From: Caulobacter endophyticus
GTDB taxonomy: Bacteria; Pseudomonadota; Alphaproteobacteria; Caulobacterales; Caulobacteraceae
DNA length: 64,000 nucleotides
Direction: 5' to 3'
Assembly (NCBI RefSeq): GCF_029543245.1
Contig: NZ_JARQWV010000019.1
Location: 59,465-123,464 of the forward strand
Shown here: positions 43,465-52,557 of the stretch, piece after piece
Layout: the number at the start of each line of letters is the position of its first letter
Position numbering within the stretch: the first letter of the stretch is position 1
Notes under the pieces: generated by a model
Databases searched by the model: none
Told to the model about the DNA's origin: nothing
What the model saw: the letters and a program-made list of their open reading frames with translations, nothing else
Position numbers and translations under genes: made by a program

Positions 43465-44523
43465 ATGACCGCTTCGCCCGAAATCGAGATCGCCGGCCGC
43501 AAGATCGGTGCGGACCATCCACCCTATGTGATCTGCGAGCTGTCGGGGAACCACAACGGCAGCCTCGACCGCTGCCTGGATATGGTCGACGCCGCCGCCG
43601 ACACCGGCTGCGACGCCATCAAGATCCAGACCTACACCGCCGACACCATCACGCTCGACGTCGACCGGCCCGAGTTCAAGATCCACGGCGGTCTGTGGGA
43701 CGGGCGCAGCCTGTACGAACTGTACGAGGAGGCTCACACCCCGTTCGAATGGCACGCGGCCATCTTCGAGCGGGCCCGCAAGCGCGGCGTGACCATCTTT
43801 TCCAGCCCGTTCGACGAAACGGCGGTCGACCTGCTCGCTGGCCTGGACGCCCCGGCCTACAAGATCGCGTCGTTCGAGGCCGTCGACCTGCCGCTGATCC
43901 GCTATGCGGCCGCGCAGGGCAAACCGCTGATCATCTCGACCGGCATGGCCAACCTGGCCGAGATCGAGACCGCTCGGAACACCGCCCTGGAAGCCGGTGC
44001 GCCGGGCGTGCTGCTGCTGCATTGCGTGTCGAGCTATCCGGCGACCTTCGCCGACGCCAACGTGCGGACCGTGGCCGACATGGCCGCCCGCTTCGGTTGC
44101 CCGATCGGCCTGTCGGACCACACGCCGGGCACGGCGGCCTCTGTGGCGGCGGTGTCGGTCGGCGCCTGCGCGGTCGAAAAGCATTTCACCCTGGCCCGAG
44201 CCGACGGCGGCCCCGACGCCGCCTTCAGCCTGGAGCCGGCCGAGTTCAAGGCCCTGGTCGACGATACGAAGAACGCCTGGGCCTCGCTGGGCCGCGCCCA
44301 CTACGACGTGCTGGGCTCCGAGCAGGGTTCCTTGCTGTTCCGCCGCTCGCTTTACGTCACCGCCGACGTGCCGGCCGGCGCGGTTCTAACCCGCGACAAT
44401 GTCCGCTCGGTGCGTCCTGGCAACGGCCTGCCGCCGGCCGATCTCGACAAGGTTCTGGGCCGTCCCGCCGCCCGCGCCCTGACCCGCGGCGAGCCCCTGG
44501 CCTGGGACATGGTGGCCGGCTAG
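43465..44523 (+). CDS. pseI: Pseudaminic acid synthase / NeuB family
   Basis: A 352-residue aldolase-fold enzyme condensing a C6 sugar with phosphoenolpyruvate to a nonulosonic acid. Motifs are ICELSGNHNGS, AIKIQTY, ASFEAVDLPLI (PseI-like rather than sialic-acid NeuB), LLHCVSSYPA and GLSDHTPGT, with a C-terminal SAF/antifreeze-like domain (LYVTADVPAGAVLTRDNVRSVRPGNGL). In Caulobacter such acids decorate flagellin. It converges with the WbqC gene, overlapping by 4 bp. Confidence 0.9.
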   Translation: MTASPEIEIAGRKIGADHPPYVICELSGNHNGSLDRCLDMVDAAADTGCDAIKIQTYTADTITLDVDRPEFKIHGGLWDGRSLYELYEEAHTPFEWHAAIFERARKRGVTIFSSPFDETAVDLLAGLDAPAYKIASFEAVDLPLIRYAAAQGKPLIISTGMANLAEIETARNTALEAGAPGVLLLHCVSSYPATFADANVRTVADMAARFGCPIGLSDHTPGTAASVAAVSVGACAVEKHFTLARADGGPDAAFSLEPAEFKALVDDTKNAWASLGRAHYDVLGSEQGSLLFRRSLYVTADVPAGAVLTRDNVRSVRPGNGLPPADLDKVLGRPAARALTRGEPLAWDMVAG

Positions 44524-45227
44524 GCGGCCACCAGCCCCTTCAGGCCGCTCCAGCCGACGTTCATCAGGGCGTCGACGAAGCTCATATAGGGCGCGAACTC
44601 GGGCCGGCCCTGCGGGTACTCCGGAAGGCGGCAGGGCTTGAAGCGGACCGGGAAGCCGGCGGCGGCGAAGACGCCGTCCTCTTCCATGTAGTCGGCCGAG
44701 CCGGTCGGCGAGACGTACTCGGTAGCCTCGACCGCGCGGCAGATGGCCAGCAGGTGTTCGGAGCGGGCGCCGGCCGCGTTCAGGCTCGAGGCGCGGACGA
44801 AACGTGTCTCGATACCGATCTGCTCGGCCGCGGCCTGGGCCAGGCCGCAGGTCAGGTCGGCCAGGGCGCCGTCTGGCTCGCGGGCCAGATGTTCGGACAC
44901 GAAAGAAAAGCCTTCCGTGAAGAACGGCCGCTTACAGTAGGCGTGGCGGATGGCGGCCAGGTGCTTGTCGCGCCAGGGCTGGCCGTCGTCGATGCGGATG
45001 GCGTGGATCGGCGTGTCGCGGTCGTGCTTTTTGACCGGAACCGTCAGCATGAGTTCGCCCTGGGCGGTGAGGATCCGGTTGCGCGACTGCCAGGAGCGGC
45101 GGGCGAACTGGACGTCGTCGAGAAACACGAAGACGTCGCTGGCCGCCATCAGCTGGAAATAGCCGAGATAGGGCAGATAGGTCGGCTGCATGATCGCCGC
45201 CGTCTTCGGGGGCGAGGCGGCGCTCAT
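44520..45227 (-). CDS. WbqC-family protein
   Basis: A 235-residue member of the WbqC-like family found in O-antigen, glycolipid and flagellin-glycan clusters. Signature motifs: IMQPTYLPYLGYFQLM, FVFLDDVQFARRSWQSRN and SEHLLAICRAVEATEYVSP. The biochemical step is not established. The start overlaps the stop of the FAD gene (ATGA). Third gene in a coupled trio with the methyltransferase and FAD enzyme. Confidence 0.9.
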   Translation of the reverse strand: MSAASPPKTAAIMQPTYLPYLGYFQLMAASDVFVFLDDVQFARRSWQSRNRILTAQGELMLTVPVKKHDRDTPIHAIRIDDGQPWRDKHLAAIRHAYCKRPFFTEGFSFVSEHLAREPDGALADLTCGLAQAAAEQIGIETRFVRASSLNAAGARSEHLLAICRAVEATEYVSPTGSADYMEEDGVFAAAGFPVRFKPCRLPEYPQGRPEFAPYMSFVDALMNVGWSGLKGLVAA

Positions 45228-46480
45228 CCGGTCAGGGCCAGGCCGCCGGCGGCGGGGGCGGTCCAGGCCTGGGCGAGGGCGGCGTCGACCTCGGCCAGCT
45301 TGGCGCTCTTGCCGTAGGGCTCCCAGGCCCCGCAGACGAAGGCGGCGCCGAAGCGCTCGGTCAGCTTCGTGCGCAGCTGGCCAAGACCGGTGATGGCGTC
45401 GCGCGAATGATAGATCCAGCGCGGCTGGGCGCCCGAATGCAGCAGGGCGCCGGTCTTCAGCGATCCGAAGCCCGAAAGCAGGCCGCGGATCTCGCCGGGC
45501 AGGGCGCGCAGATCGGCCTCGTGCACGCACTCGGCCACCACCAGGGTCTTGCCGCCGCTTTCGTACAGATAGGCCCGGAAGCAGTCGCCCTTGGCCGTGA
45601 AGTTCTGGACGTAGACCGGGCAGGGGCCGTCGAACTCGGCTTCGAAGACGTAGGTGAAGAAGCTCTTCTTCACCAGCGAGGGGGTCGAAAGGCCCATCGG
45701 CTTGAACAGCGGCGTCGGATTGGCGGCCCAGACGACGGTGTCGCCCGCCGCGTGCTCGGCCATCACCTGGCGGGGCGAGATCAGGCTCTCGAAGCGGATG
45801 TCGACGCCCAGGGCTTCCAGCGCGCGGCGGCAGGTCTCGAACAGGGCCGTGAAGCCGCCGCTCGGCAGGCTGGCGGTGACGTTGGCGGTGCGGCCCGACA
45901 GGCCGCGCGGCACGCCGTACAGCTCGTCGGCCCATTCATTCGAGGCCTTGAGGGCGACCAGGGCCGGGGTCTCGGCGCCGGCCGGATAGACGCGGTTGAT
46001 GGCCAGTGGGATAGCCGCCTCGCCGTGCACGGCGGCAAGGTCCGCGCCCAGGTGCCAGCGGCAGTATTCGGCCAGGGTCTCGGCGATGGGCGAGGGGTAG
46101 GCGGCGATGCGGTCGGCCAGGCTGTCGCCGGCCGGGCGGGCGATGCGCAGGCTGGCGCAGTCGACGGCCGGACCGCCGAAGTCCCAGGTGAAGACCCGCT
46201 TGCCCGCGCCGTCGAGGCTGAGCGAGCCGAAGCGGTTGTCGAAGGTCTCGAACGCCGCGCCCTGCGCCTTCAGGCGCTCGACCAGGGCGTCGCCCTGGGG
46301 GCCGAAATAGACGCAGCCGTCGCGCATCTCCGCGCCGTTCACGACCTTGGGGCGGGCCACCCCGCCCAGGGCGTCGAAGCGTTCATGCAGCTCGATGTTG
46401 CGCCAGCCCAGGCGATGGGCCTCGAAGGCGGCCATGATCCCGGTCAGGCCGCCGCCGACGATGCGGATGCGACCGCTCAC
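45224..46480 (-). CDS. FAD/NAD(P)-binding oxidoreductase (amine-oxidase / UDP-galactopyranose-mutase-like)
   Basis: A 418-residue flavoprotein with N-terminal dinucleotide motif IRIVGGGLTGIMAAFEAHRLG and an ELHERFDALGG second motif. The remainder fits the NAD(P)-binding/flavin amine oxidase-like group that includes sugar mutases and desaturases. Its neighbours (methyltransferase, WbqC) suggest a nucleotide-sugar or glycan-modifying role. Both ends overlap neighbouring genes by 4 bp. Confidence 0.75.
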   Translation of the reverse strand: MSGRIRIVGGGLTGIMAAFEAHRLGWRNIELHERFDALGGVARPKVVNGAEMRDGCVYFGPQGDALVERLKAQGAAFETFDNRFGSLSLDGAGKRVFTWDFGGPAVDCASLRIARPAGDSLADRIAAYPSPIAETLAEYCRWHLGADLAAVHGEAAIPLAINRVYPAGAETPALVALKASNEWADELYGVPRGLSGRTANVTASLPSGGFTALFETCRRALEALGVDIRFESLISPRQVMAEHAAGDTVVWAANPTPLFKPMGLSTPSLVKKSFFTYVFEAEFDGPCPVYVQNFTAKGDCFRAYLYESGGKTLVVAECVHEADLRALPGEIRGLLSGFGSLKTGALLHSGAQPRWIYHSRDAITGLGQLRTKLTERFGAAFVCGAWEPYGKSAKLAEVDAALAQAWTAPAAGGLALTG

Positions 46481-47124
46481 GAGGCGGTCCCCCAGACCAC
46501 GAGGTCGCTGTTGCGCGGCACGCGGACGCCGGCTTGCAGGTTGTCGAAGCTGACGCGGAAGACGTCGGGCTCGCGCAGGCCCAGCTCGTCGCGCAGGCGG
46601 TTCACCAGGCCCGCCTCGGTGTAGAACAGGTTGAAGAGGCCCGCTTCGCCGGTCTCCGGCGTGGCCAGGCGGAAGCCGTCGGGCTCCTCGGCGACGCCGC
46701 GGCCGTAGCGATAGTCGTCGACCAGACGGGTGCGCACGAACACCTCGGCGTTCGGGGCCAGCTTCTCGCGCACGGCGGTCAGCACCCGGTGGGCCTGGGC
46801 GTTGGTCAGGTAGCAGAGCAGGTTGGGGATCAGCAGGACGTCGATCGGGCCCTCGATTCCGTCGGGCAGGCCCAGCGACAGGTCGGCCTGGATCAGGGTC
46901 GCGGCTTCGCCGAGGTTCCAGCGGGCGTCTTCCAGCGCGGCGGCCGAATAGTCGACATTGACCAGGGTCCAGCCATAGGCGGCGTAGAGCGACAGGTTGT
47001 TGCCCGTGCCGCCGCCCAGCTCCACCACCTTGCCGGCGCGCTGGTGCAGGCCGCGCTTGAAGAAGTGGCGGGCGATGAACTCGTCGGGGTACTTCAGACC
47101 CCGGATGTCCGGCAGGGCGCGCAT
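46477..47124 (-). CDS. SAM-dependent methyltransferase
   Basis: A 215-residue class I methyltransferase. The SAM-binding motif I is KVVELGGGTGNNLSLYAAYG, followed by LVNVDYSAAALEDARWN and DVLLIPNLLCYL. It overlaps the FAD gene by 4 bp. 141 bp separate it from the cytidylyltransferase gene, so it may have its own promoter. Probable glycan-decorating enzyme from context. Confidence 0.85.
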   Translation of the reverse strand: MRALPDIRGLKYPDEFIARHFFKRGLHQRAGKVVELGGGTGNNLSLYAAYGWTLVNVDYSAAALEDARWNLGEAATLIQADLSLGLPDGIEGPIDVLLIPNLLCYLTNAQAHRVLTAVREKLAPNAEVFVRTRLVDDYRYGRGVAEEPDGFRLATPETGEAGLFNLFYTEAGLVNRLRDELGLREPDVFRVSFDNLQAGVRVPRNSDLVVWGTAS

Positions 47125-47265
47125 GTCCGTCCGCCCCCGAACCGGAGGCCCCTCAAAAGCTGGCGCGAACCGGTGGAGCGGTCGCGCCTACAGCCTGGGG
47201 CCGCTTTGCCGAATACTTTGTTAACCCTGTCCTTAAGGGATGGCGCGGGATTGTCGCACCTGACC

Positions 47266-47982
47266 TCAGGCCCGCCGGTCGCCGCCGTAGTTCAGCAGGT
47301 CTTGCCGGCTTCTCACAAAGGCCCGCACGTCGTTAGAGGTGAAGGCGCGGTTCTGCGGATAGAGCGCGTCATAGACCGCCGCCACGAAGGCGTAGTCGTC
47401 GGGCCGGTCGACGGTCCAGCGCACTTCCCCTTGGCCGGGGGCGTCCGGCAGCCAGGCCAGGTTCCAGCGGTCGGGATTGTTCCAGACGTCCCAGGTGACG
47501 TGCTCGCGGGCCTCGGGGCTGTCGGCCTGCGCGGCCGCGCGGCGCAGGCCGGCGGCGGTGATCACCTCGACGTCGAGACCCTTGGGGTAGGCCGCGCCCT
47601 CGGGGCTGTTGCTGGTGTAGTCGGCGCCCGACGACAGGTGCAGGTCGATGGTCGCGTCGATGATGGTCGGATCGGCCAGCGGGCAGTCGGCGGTCAGGCG
47701 CACCACCTGCTCGGCCGGATAGGCGTCCAGCGCGCCGACAAAGCGTTCGAGCACGTTGTCGAGCGGCCCGCGATGCACGGCGATTCCGTCGCGGCGCACC
47801 GCCGCCTCGATGGCGTCGTCCAGGGGATCGGTGCTGGTGGCGACCACCAGCCGGTCGATGCGGCGCGAGCGGGCGACGCGCTCGATCTGGCGGATGATCA
47901 TCGGCGCGCGCACGATCGGCATCAGCACCTTGCCCGGCAGGCGGGTGGAGCTCATGCGGGCCTGCAGGACGGCGAGGATCAT
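47266..47982 (-). CDS. SpsF-like cytidylyltransferase-type protein
   Basis: A 238-residue nucleotidyltransferase of the SpsF/PseF-like group. It has ILAVLQARMSSTRLPGKVL (nucleotide-binding signature), VRLTADCPLADP (metal-binding aspartate) and GLDVEVI. In a pseI cluster it probably activates the nonulosonic acid with CMP. SpsF-type proteins also occur in spore-coat polysaccharide synthesis. It is 9 bp downstream of the ELM1-like gene. Confidence 0.82.
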   Translation of the reverse strand: MILAVLQARMSSTRLPGKVLMPIVRAPMIIRQIERVARSRRIDRLVVATSTDPLDDAIEAAVRRDGIAVHRGPLDNVLERFVGALDAYPAEQVVRLTADCPLADPTIIDATIDLHLSSGADYTSNSPEGAAYPKGLDVEVITAAGLRRAAAQADSPEAREHVTWDVWNNPDRWNLAWLPDAPGQGEVRWTVDRPDDYAFVAAVYDALYPQNRAFTSNDVRAFVRSRQDLLNYGGDRRA

Positions 47983-47991
47983 CGCGCCAGG

Positions 47992-48993
47992 CTAGGCTCC
48001 GGCCTTGCGGGCGTCCATCCGCGCCAGCACCTCGGCGGCGGCGCGGCCGGTCTCGTCGACCGGCTCGTAGGTCCAGCCGTGAAACGCGCCGCCATAGGGG
48101 CGGGCCGCGCCCTGGCGCTCCAGCTCCTCGTGGAAGAGGCGGAACTTCACGCTGTGGCCCTCCATCTTGAGGATGAACACCGGCTTGCCGGTCGAGGCGG
48201 CCTCGGTGGCCATGTTGGTCGAGTCCTCGGTGACGAGGATGTAGTCGGCCGCGGCCAGGAAGGCGAAGTAGGGGTTGGGGCCTTCGCCGTCCCAGATGAT
48301 GCCGGGCAGGTCGCGCAGGCGTGCGGCCAGCAGGGCGCGGGCCGGCTCGGGCGTGCGGCGCGAGAAGGTCATCAGCAGGCTGCCGCCCTCCTGCTCCAGC
48401 GGCAGCTGGATCTCGTGCGCCATCTGGGCCGCGCGCTCGACCGGCAGGTCGAAGGCCTTGGACTTGCCGCCCAGCAGCACCGCCACGCGCGGGCGGGGCA
48501 GGGCCTCGATGGCGTCCTTGAACTTCTCGTACTCGGCGTCGAGGCGGGCTTGGCTGACCCGATGCGGCGAGCCGGTGATCGGCACCACGTTGTCGCCGGT
48601 CAGGCGGTCGTGCTTGGGCGGGATCACCAGGTCGAACATGTGGGCCGGGACGCGCGGGTCCTGGATCTGCACGACATAGGTCTTGCCGCCCGACCATTTC
48701 TTCAGGCGGATCGACAGGGGCAGGGTGGCGCGGCCGGCGGCGACCCACAGGTCGGGCCAGGGCGCGGTGATCTCGCTCTCGGGCGTCAGCCAGCGGCGCG
48801 GCAGCCAGGTCAGCCACCAGGGCAGGCGGCCGGTGCGGCCCTTCCAGGAGACGCGCTTGACCACGATCCGGGCCGGACGCTTGCGGGCTATGGCCTCGGC
48901 CAGGCCCACGGCCTGGGCCTCGATGCCGGCGCGACCGTCCGAGACGGCCCAGATGGTCAACGGTTCGGGACCTGGCGTCTGATTGGCGCTCAT
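47992..48993 (-). CDS. ELM1-like (mitochondrial fission ELM1 family) putative glycosyltransferase
   Basis: A 333-residue protein of the ELM1 family. Motifs: WAVSDGRAGIEAQAVGLAEA, WPDLWVAAGRATLPLS, VQIQDPR, LLGGKSKAF and TEDSTNMATEAASTGKPVF, the last resembling the donor site of GT-B glycosyltransferases. In plants the namesake affects mitochondrial fission, but bacterial members sit in glycan clusters. First gene of the minus-strand cluster; the start at 48993 is preferred over a codon 15 bases upstream. Confidence 0.8.
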   Translation of the reverse strand: MSANQTPGPEPLTIWAVSDGRAGIEAQAVGLAEAIARKRPARIVVKRVSWKGRTGRLPWWLTWLPRRWLTPESEITAPWPDLWVAAGRATLPLSIRLKKWSGGKTYVVQIQDPRVPAHMFDLVIPPKHDRLTGDNVVPITGSPHRVSQARLDAEYEKFKDAIEALPRPRVAVLLGGKSKAFDLPVERAAQMAHEIQLPLEQEGGSLLMTFSRRTPEPARALLAARLRDLPGIIWDGEGPNPYFAFLAAADYILVTEDSTNMATEAASTGKPVFILKMEGHSVKFRLFHEELERQGAARPYGGAFHGWTYEPVDETGRAAAEVLARMDARKAGA

Positions 48994-49006
48994 CGCTCCA
49001 GCCCTC

Positions 49007-49054
49007 AAAACGGCGAACGCCGCGGAACCACCCTGAACAGGCGACTCCGCGGCG
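49007..49054 (-). terminator. Probable terminator of greA
   Basis: CGCCGCGGA (49018-49026) pairs with TCCGCGGCG (49046-49054); on the minus strand a TTTT lies at 49007-49010, separated from the stem by seven bases. About 37 bp past the greA stop. Confidence 0.5.
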
Positions 49055-49090
49055 ATTGGCCGGACTTTATGGCGGGGTTAGGGCTGAAGC

Positions 49091-49564
49091 CTAGACCCAC
49101 TCGACCTTGAGGATCTCGTAGGCCTTCACGCCGCCGGGCGTGTTGACCTCGACCACTTCGCCGACTTCCTTGCCGATCATGGCGCGCGACAGCGGCGAGC
49201 TCAGCGAGATGCGGCCCGACTTCACGTCGGCCTCATGGTCGCCCACGATCTGGTAGCGGGCTTCTTCTTCGGTGTCCTCGTCGACCACGCTGACCGTGGC
49301 GCCGAACTTCACCTGCGAGCCGGAGAGCTTCGAGACGTCGATGACCTGGGCGCGGGCGATCTTGTCCTCGATCTCGGCGATCTGGCCTTCGATCCAGCCC
49401 TGGCGTTCCTTGGCGGCGTGATACTCGGCGTTTTCCGAGAGGTCGCCGTGCGAGCGCGCCTCGGCGATCGCGGCGATCACGGCGGGCCGTTCGATCGTCT
49501 TCAAACGCTTCAGTTCTTCGTCGAGGGTTTGATAACCCACGACGGTCATCGGCACTTTTTCCAT
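49091..49564 (-). CDS. greA: Transcription elongation factor GreA
   Basis: A 157-residue factor that rescues backtracked RNA polymerase by stimulating transcript cleavage. The N-terminal coiled coil is visible ([20 protein letters not shown]), with the tip acidic pair in the signature [17 protein letters not shown]. The C-terminal FKBP-like domain follows ([30 protein letters not shown]). The ATG at 49564 gives the typical length. Confidence 0.96.
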   Translation of the reverse strand: MEKVPMTVVGYQTLDEELKRLKTIERPAVIAAIAEARSHGDLSENAEYHAAKERQGWIEGQIAEIEDKIARAQVIDVSKLSGSQVKFGATVSVVDEDTEEEARYQIVGDHEADVKSGRISLSSPLSRAMIGKEVGEVVEVNTPGGVKAYEILKVEWV

Positions 49565-49717
49565 TGTGGATTTTAGCTCGGTTCGCCCTAAGGGAGGAAG
49601 ACTTCCAGTCGCTGGCGATCGCGACCGGGGGCTGAGAGGATAGGCGCCGCATTCCGGATAAGCAAGCCTCACGCGCCCTAAGGGTTGCGTGGCCAAGCTG
49701 ACGACGGCGGGTGGTCC

Positions 49718-51331
49718 TCAGGCCCGTCGCGGACCGCGCGTCGCCGTCGCCGCCAGGCGATCTCCCGGCAGCTGGAACTGGCCGACCAGGCGGGCCAGCT
49801 CGCCGGCGTCGTCGTTCAGCGCATGGGTGGCGGCGGCGGTTTCCTCCACCAGGCCCGCGTTCTGCTGCAGCACCTGGTCCATCTGATTCACCGCCGTGTT
49901 GACCTGGGTCAGGCCCTGGGCCTGGTGCTGGGCGCTGGCGGCGATCTCGGAGACCAGGCCGTCGATCTCGGCGATCTGCGAGACGATACGCTCCAGCGCC
50001 TCGCCAGTGCGGCCGACCAGCTCGACGCCTTCGCCGACCTGGCGGGTCGAGGTGGTGATCAGGGTCTTGATCTCCTTGGCGGCCTCGGCGGAACGCTGGG
50101 CCAGGGCGCGAACCTCCGATGCGACCACGGCGAAGCCCTTGCCGGCCTCGCCCGCACGCGCGGCCTCGACCCCGGCGTTCAGGGCCAGGAGGTTGGTCTG
50201 GAAGGCGATCTCGTCGATCACCCCGATGATCCGCGAGATCTGGGTGGCCGAGGTCTCGATCGCGCCCATGGCGTCGACAGCCTCGCCGACCACCTCGCCG
50301 GAGCGACGGGCGTCGTCGCGGGCGCGGGCCACGACGGCGGCGGCCTTGCGGGCGCCGTCGGCCGTCTGCCCGACCGTGGCGGTGATCTCGTCCATGGCGC
50401 TGGCGGTCTCGGCCAGGTTGGCGGCCTGCTGCTCGGTGCGGCGCGAAAGGTTGGCGGCGGCGTCGGCGATCTGGTCCGAGCCGTGGCGCACGCCCGAGGC
50501 GCGTTCGTCGATGATGGCCAGAGCCCCGGCCAGCTTTCCGGCCGCCTGGTTGAAGTCGGCGCGCAGCTGTTCGTAGGCTTCCGAGAATTCTTCGACCAGG
50601 CGCACAGAGAGGTCGCCCTTGGCCAGGCGCGACAGGCTGGCGGCGAGGGCGTCGACCATGTCGGCGCGCTGGCGTTCGGAGGCGGCCTGGACGGCGGCGT
50701 GGGCGATGCGGCCTTCCTCTTCCGAGCGGCGGGCGCTGTCGGCGGCGGCGTCGGCCTCGCGGGCCTCCTGCATCGCCGCCTCTGCCTTGGCGCGGGCGCG
50801 CTCGGCCAGGCCGATGACCCGGTGGATGCTCAAGGTCGCGGCGATCAGGGCGCCGGCCTCGACGATCAGGATGACGGCGTGGACCAGCACCCGGCCAAGG
50901 CTCGCTGAGCCGGGGAACACGGCGCTGGGCAGCAGGTAGCTGAGCGACAGGTGGTGCACGGCGACCGTGGCGGCGGCGGCGGCGATGACGGTCCAGTCGC
51001 AATAGACCACCAGCAGGGCCAGGGCGGCGAAATAGGCCATGTGCATGTCGATCTGCCAGTCGTGGCCCCCCAGGGCGGCGACCAGCAGCGAGACCTGGGC
51101 CATCAGCGCCACGCCCGACAGGATGCGGCCCGTGGCCGTCTCGCCGCGATGCAGGACGGCGCCGGCCGCCAGGGCGGTGACCATGATCGTGGCGACGGCC
51201 ATGCCCGGCACGGGTTCGCCGACCAGGAAGCGGGCGGCGATGACGATCGGGGCCATCAGGGCGGTCAGCAGCAGGATCAGCCTGCCGCCCGAGCGGCGCT
51301 GCGCGTCGAGGTTCGAGGGCTTCGTGCTCAT
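49718..51331 (-). CDS. Methyl-accepting chemotaxis protein with membrane-embedded sensor
   Basis: A 537-residue chemoreceptor. Instead of two helices around a periplasmic domain, the N-terminal 175 residues form about six membrane helices, so the stimulus is probably sensed in or at the membrane. A HAMP-like segment (LAKGDLSVRLVEEF) leads into the signalling coiled coil with the hairpin tip IDEIAFQTNLLALNAGVEAA. No CheR-tether pentapeptide is seen at the C-terminus. Its start overlaps the preceding gene by 4 bp. Confidence 0.9.
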   Translation of the reverse strand: MSTKPSNLDAQRRSGGRLILLLTALMAPIVIAARFLVGEPVPGMAVATIMVTALAAGAVLHRGETATGRILSGVALMAQVSLLVAALGGHDWQIDMHMAYFAALALLVVYCDWTVIAAAAATVAVHHLSLSYLLPSAVFPGSASLGRVLVHAVILIVEAGALIAATLSIHRVIGLAERARAKAEAAMQEAREADAAADSARRSEEEGRIAHAAVQAASERQRADMVDALAASLSRLAKGDLSVRLVEEFSEAYEQLRADFNQAAGKLAGALAIIDERASGVRHGSDQIADAAANLSRRTEQQAANLAETASAMDEITATVGQTADGARKAAAVVARARDDARRSGEVVGEAVDAMGAIETSATQISRIIGVIDEIAFQTNLLALNAGVEAARAGEAGKGFAVVASEVRALAQRSAEAAKEIKTLITTSTRQVGEGVELVGRTGEALERIVSQIAEIDGLVSEIAASAQHQAQGLTQVNTAVNQMDQVLQQNAGLVEETAAATHALNDDAGELARLVGQFQLPGDRLAATATRGPRRA

Positions 51332-51711
51332 GGACGGGGCTCCAGGACGGTCTTGGCGCAGACGCCGGCGGCGTCGGGGTCGAGCAGGGCTATGGCGCCG
51401 GCGGCGCGCAGGCGGCCGCCCAGCGTGGCCGGGTCGCCGCGCAGGATCAGGATGAAGGGAACCGCGCCGGCGCCGGATATGTCGCCGGCCGAGGTGGCGG
51501 CGCCGGCGGCGCGGGCGGGGGTCCACCAGGGGGGGAACAAGGCGGCCACGCGTCCGGGGTCGCGCGGCGAGGCGCTGGACAACGTTACGGCCAGTAGAGT
51601 GACGATGATCGCGGAGGTTGCGGCCAATGTCCGACCGAGAGCGTGAAGCAGATCACGCCAGGTTCGAACACGCGACAGGGACAACCTTGATCTCCGGGCA
51701 AGCTTAGCCAT
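51328..51711 (-). CDS. Small single-pass exported/membrane protein coupled to the chemoreceptor
   Basis: A 127-residue protein with a basic N-terminus and one hydrophobic helix (TLAATSAIIVTLLAVTLSSA, about 29-48). A predicted periplasmic domain follows, with FPPWWTPARAAGA and one cysteine near the end. Its stop overlaps the chemoreceptor start (ATGA), so the two are translated together; it may be an accessory or ligand-binding partner. No family recognised. Confidence 0.65.
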   Translation of the reverse strand: MAKLARRSRLSLSRVRTWRDLLHALGRTLAATSAIIVTLLAVTLSSASPRDPGRVAALFPPWWTPARAAGAATSAGDISGAGAVPFILILRGDPATLGGRLRAAGAIALLDPDAAGVCAKTVLEPRP

Positions 51712-51771
51712 GGACTGGCGGCTTCTAGGGAGAGGTTTTGCGCATCCGTGGTGTGTGAAGTCTTAAGATCG

Positions 51772-51810
51772 CGGCCGAGCGTCGCCGTGTCGCAGGCGCA
51801 AGCTCGGCCG
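51772..51810 (-). terminator. Hairpin after the glutathione transferase gene
   Basis: CGGCCGAGC (51772-51780) pairs with GCTCGGCCG (51802-51810), a 9-bp perfect stem 19 bp past the stop. No clear T-run follows. Confidence 0.45.
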
Positions 51811-51829
51811 TGAGTTGCAGAACTTCCTG

Positions 51830-52495
51830 TCAGTCGGCGTAGGCGTACTCGCCGCCGCGCTGAAGGGCGGCGCGATAGGCCGGACGGGCATGGATGCGGT
51901 CGAGGAAGGCCTTCACCTTGGGGCGCGATCCGGCTCCGGCGCGCGACACGGCGGCTTCGAGCGGGAAGCTCATGATCACGTCGGCGGCGGTGAATTCCGG
52001 GCCGGCGAACCATTCGGACTTGGACAGCTCGCCGTTCCAGTAGTCGATGTGGCTCTTCAGCTGCGGATCGACGAAGCCCGACTGGGCCTTGGCGGCGATG
52101 GTCTTGACCAGGCCCTTCAGCAGTCCCGGGGCGCGGGCGGGCAGGGCGGTGAAGACCAGCTTCAGCAGCAGCGGCGTCATGGCCGAACCTTCGGCGTAGT
52201 GCAGCCAGTAGGTGAAGCGAAGGCGCTCGGGCGTGCCGGCCGGCGGAATCAGGCGGCCGTTCCCGTAGGTGTCGAGGATGTATTCGATGATGGCGCCGGT
52301 CTCGGCGATGGTCTTGTCGCCGTCGGTGATCACCGGCGACTTGCCCAGCGGGTGGATGGCCAGCAGTTCGGGCGGGGCCAGCATGGTCTTGGCGTCGCGC
52401 TCGTAGCGCTTGACCTCGTAGGGGACGCCCAGCTCCTCCAGCAGCCACAGCACGCGCTGGCTGCGCGAGTTGTTCAGGTGGTGGACGACGAGCAT
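51830..52495 (-). CDS. Glutathione S-transferase
   Basis: A 221-residue cytosolic transferase. The N-terminal thioredoxin-like domain has NNSRSQRVLWLLEELGVPYE and LGKSPVITDGDKTIAETGAIIEYI, where SPV and ETGAI build the glutathione site. An all-helical C-terminal domain follows. The ATG at 52495 is preceded by GGGGAAA; an upstream in-frame start is rejected. It may follow the HPP-containing operon (62-bp gap) or have its own promoter. Confidence 0.92.
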   Translation of the reverse strand: MLVVHHLNNSRSQRVLWLLEELGVPYEVKRYERDAKTMLAPPELLAIHPLGKSPVITDGDKTIAETGAIIEYILDTYGNGRLIPPAGTPERLRFTYWLHYAEGSAMTPLLLKLVFTALPARAPGLLKGLVKTIAAKAQSGFVDPQLKSHIDYWNGELSKSEWFAGPEFTAADVIMSFPLEAAVSRAGAGSRPKVKAFLDRIHARPAYRAALQRGGEYAYAD

Positions 52496-52557
52496 GGCGT
52501 TTCCCCTATGGATTTGCCTCAGCATGGCGCGGCGACGCGCGCGTCAGTCAAGCGTCG

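Noticed and set aside
47219..47236. TTAA-N8-TTAA resembling a CtrA site in the glycan cluster
   Set aside because: The CtrA consensus needs a 7-base spacer; one extra base makes this too weak to report.
47233..47249. TGGC...TTG sequence resembling a sigma-54 promoter
   Set aside because: Spacing is off by one base and it points away from every nearby gene.
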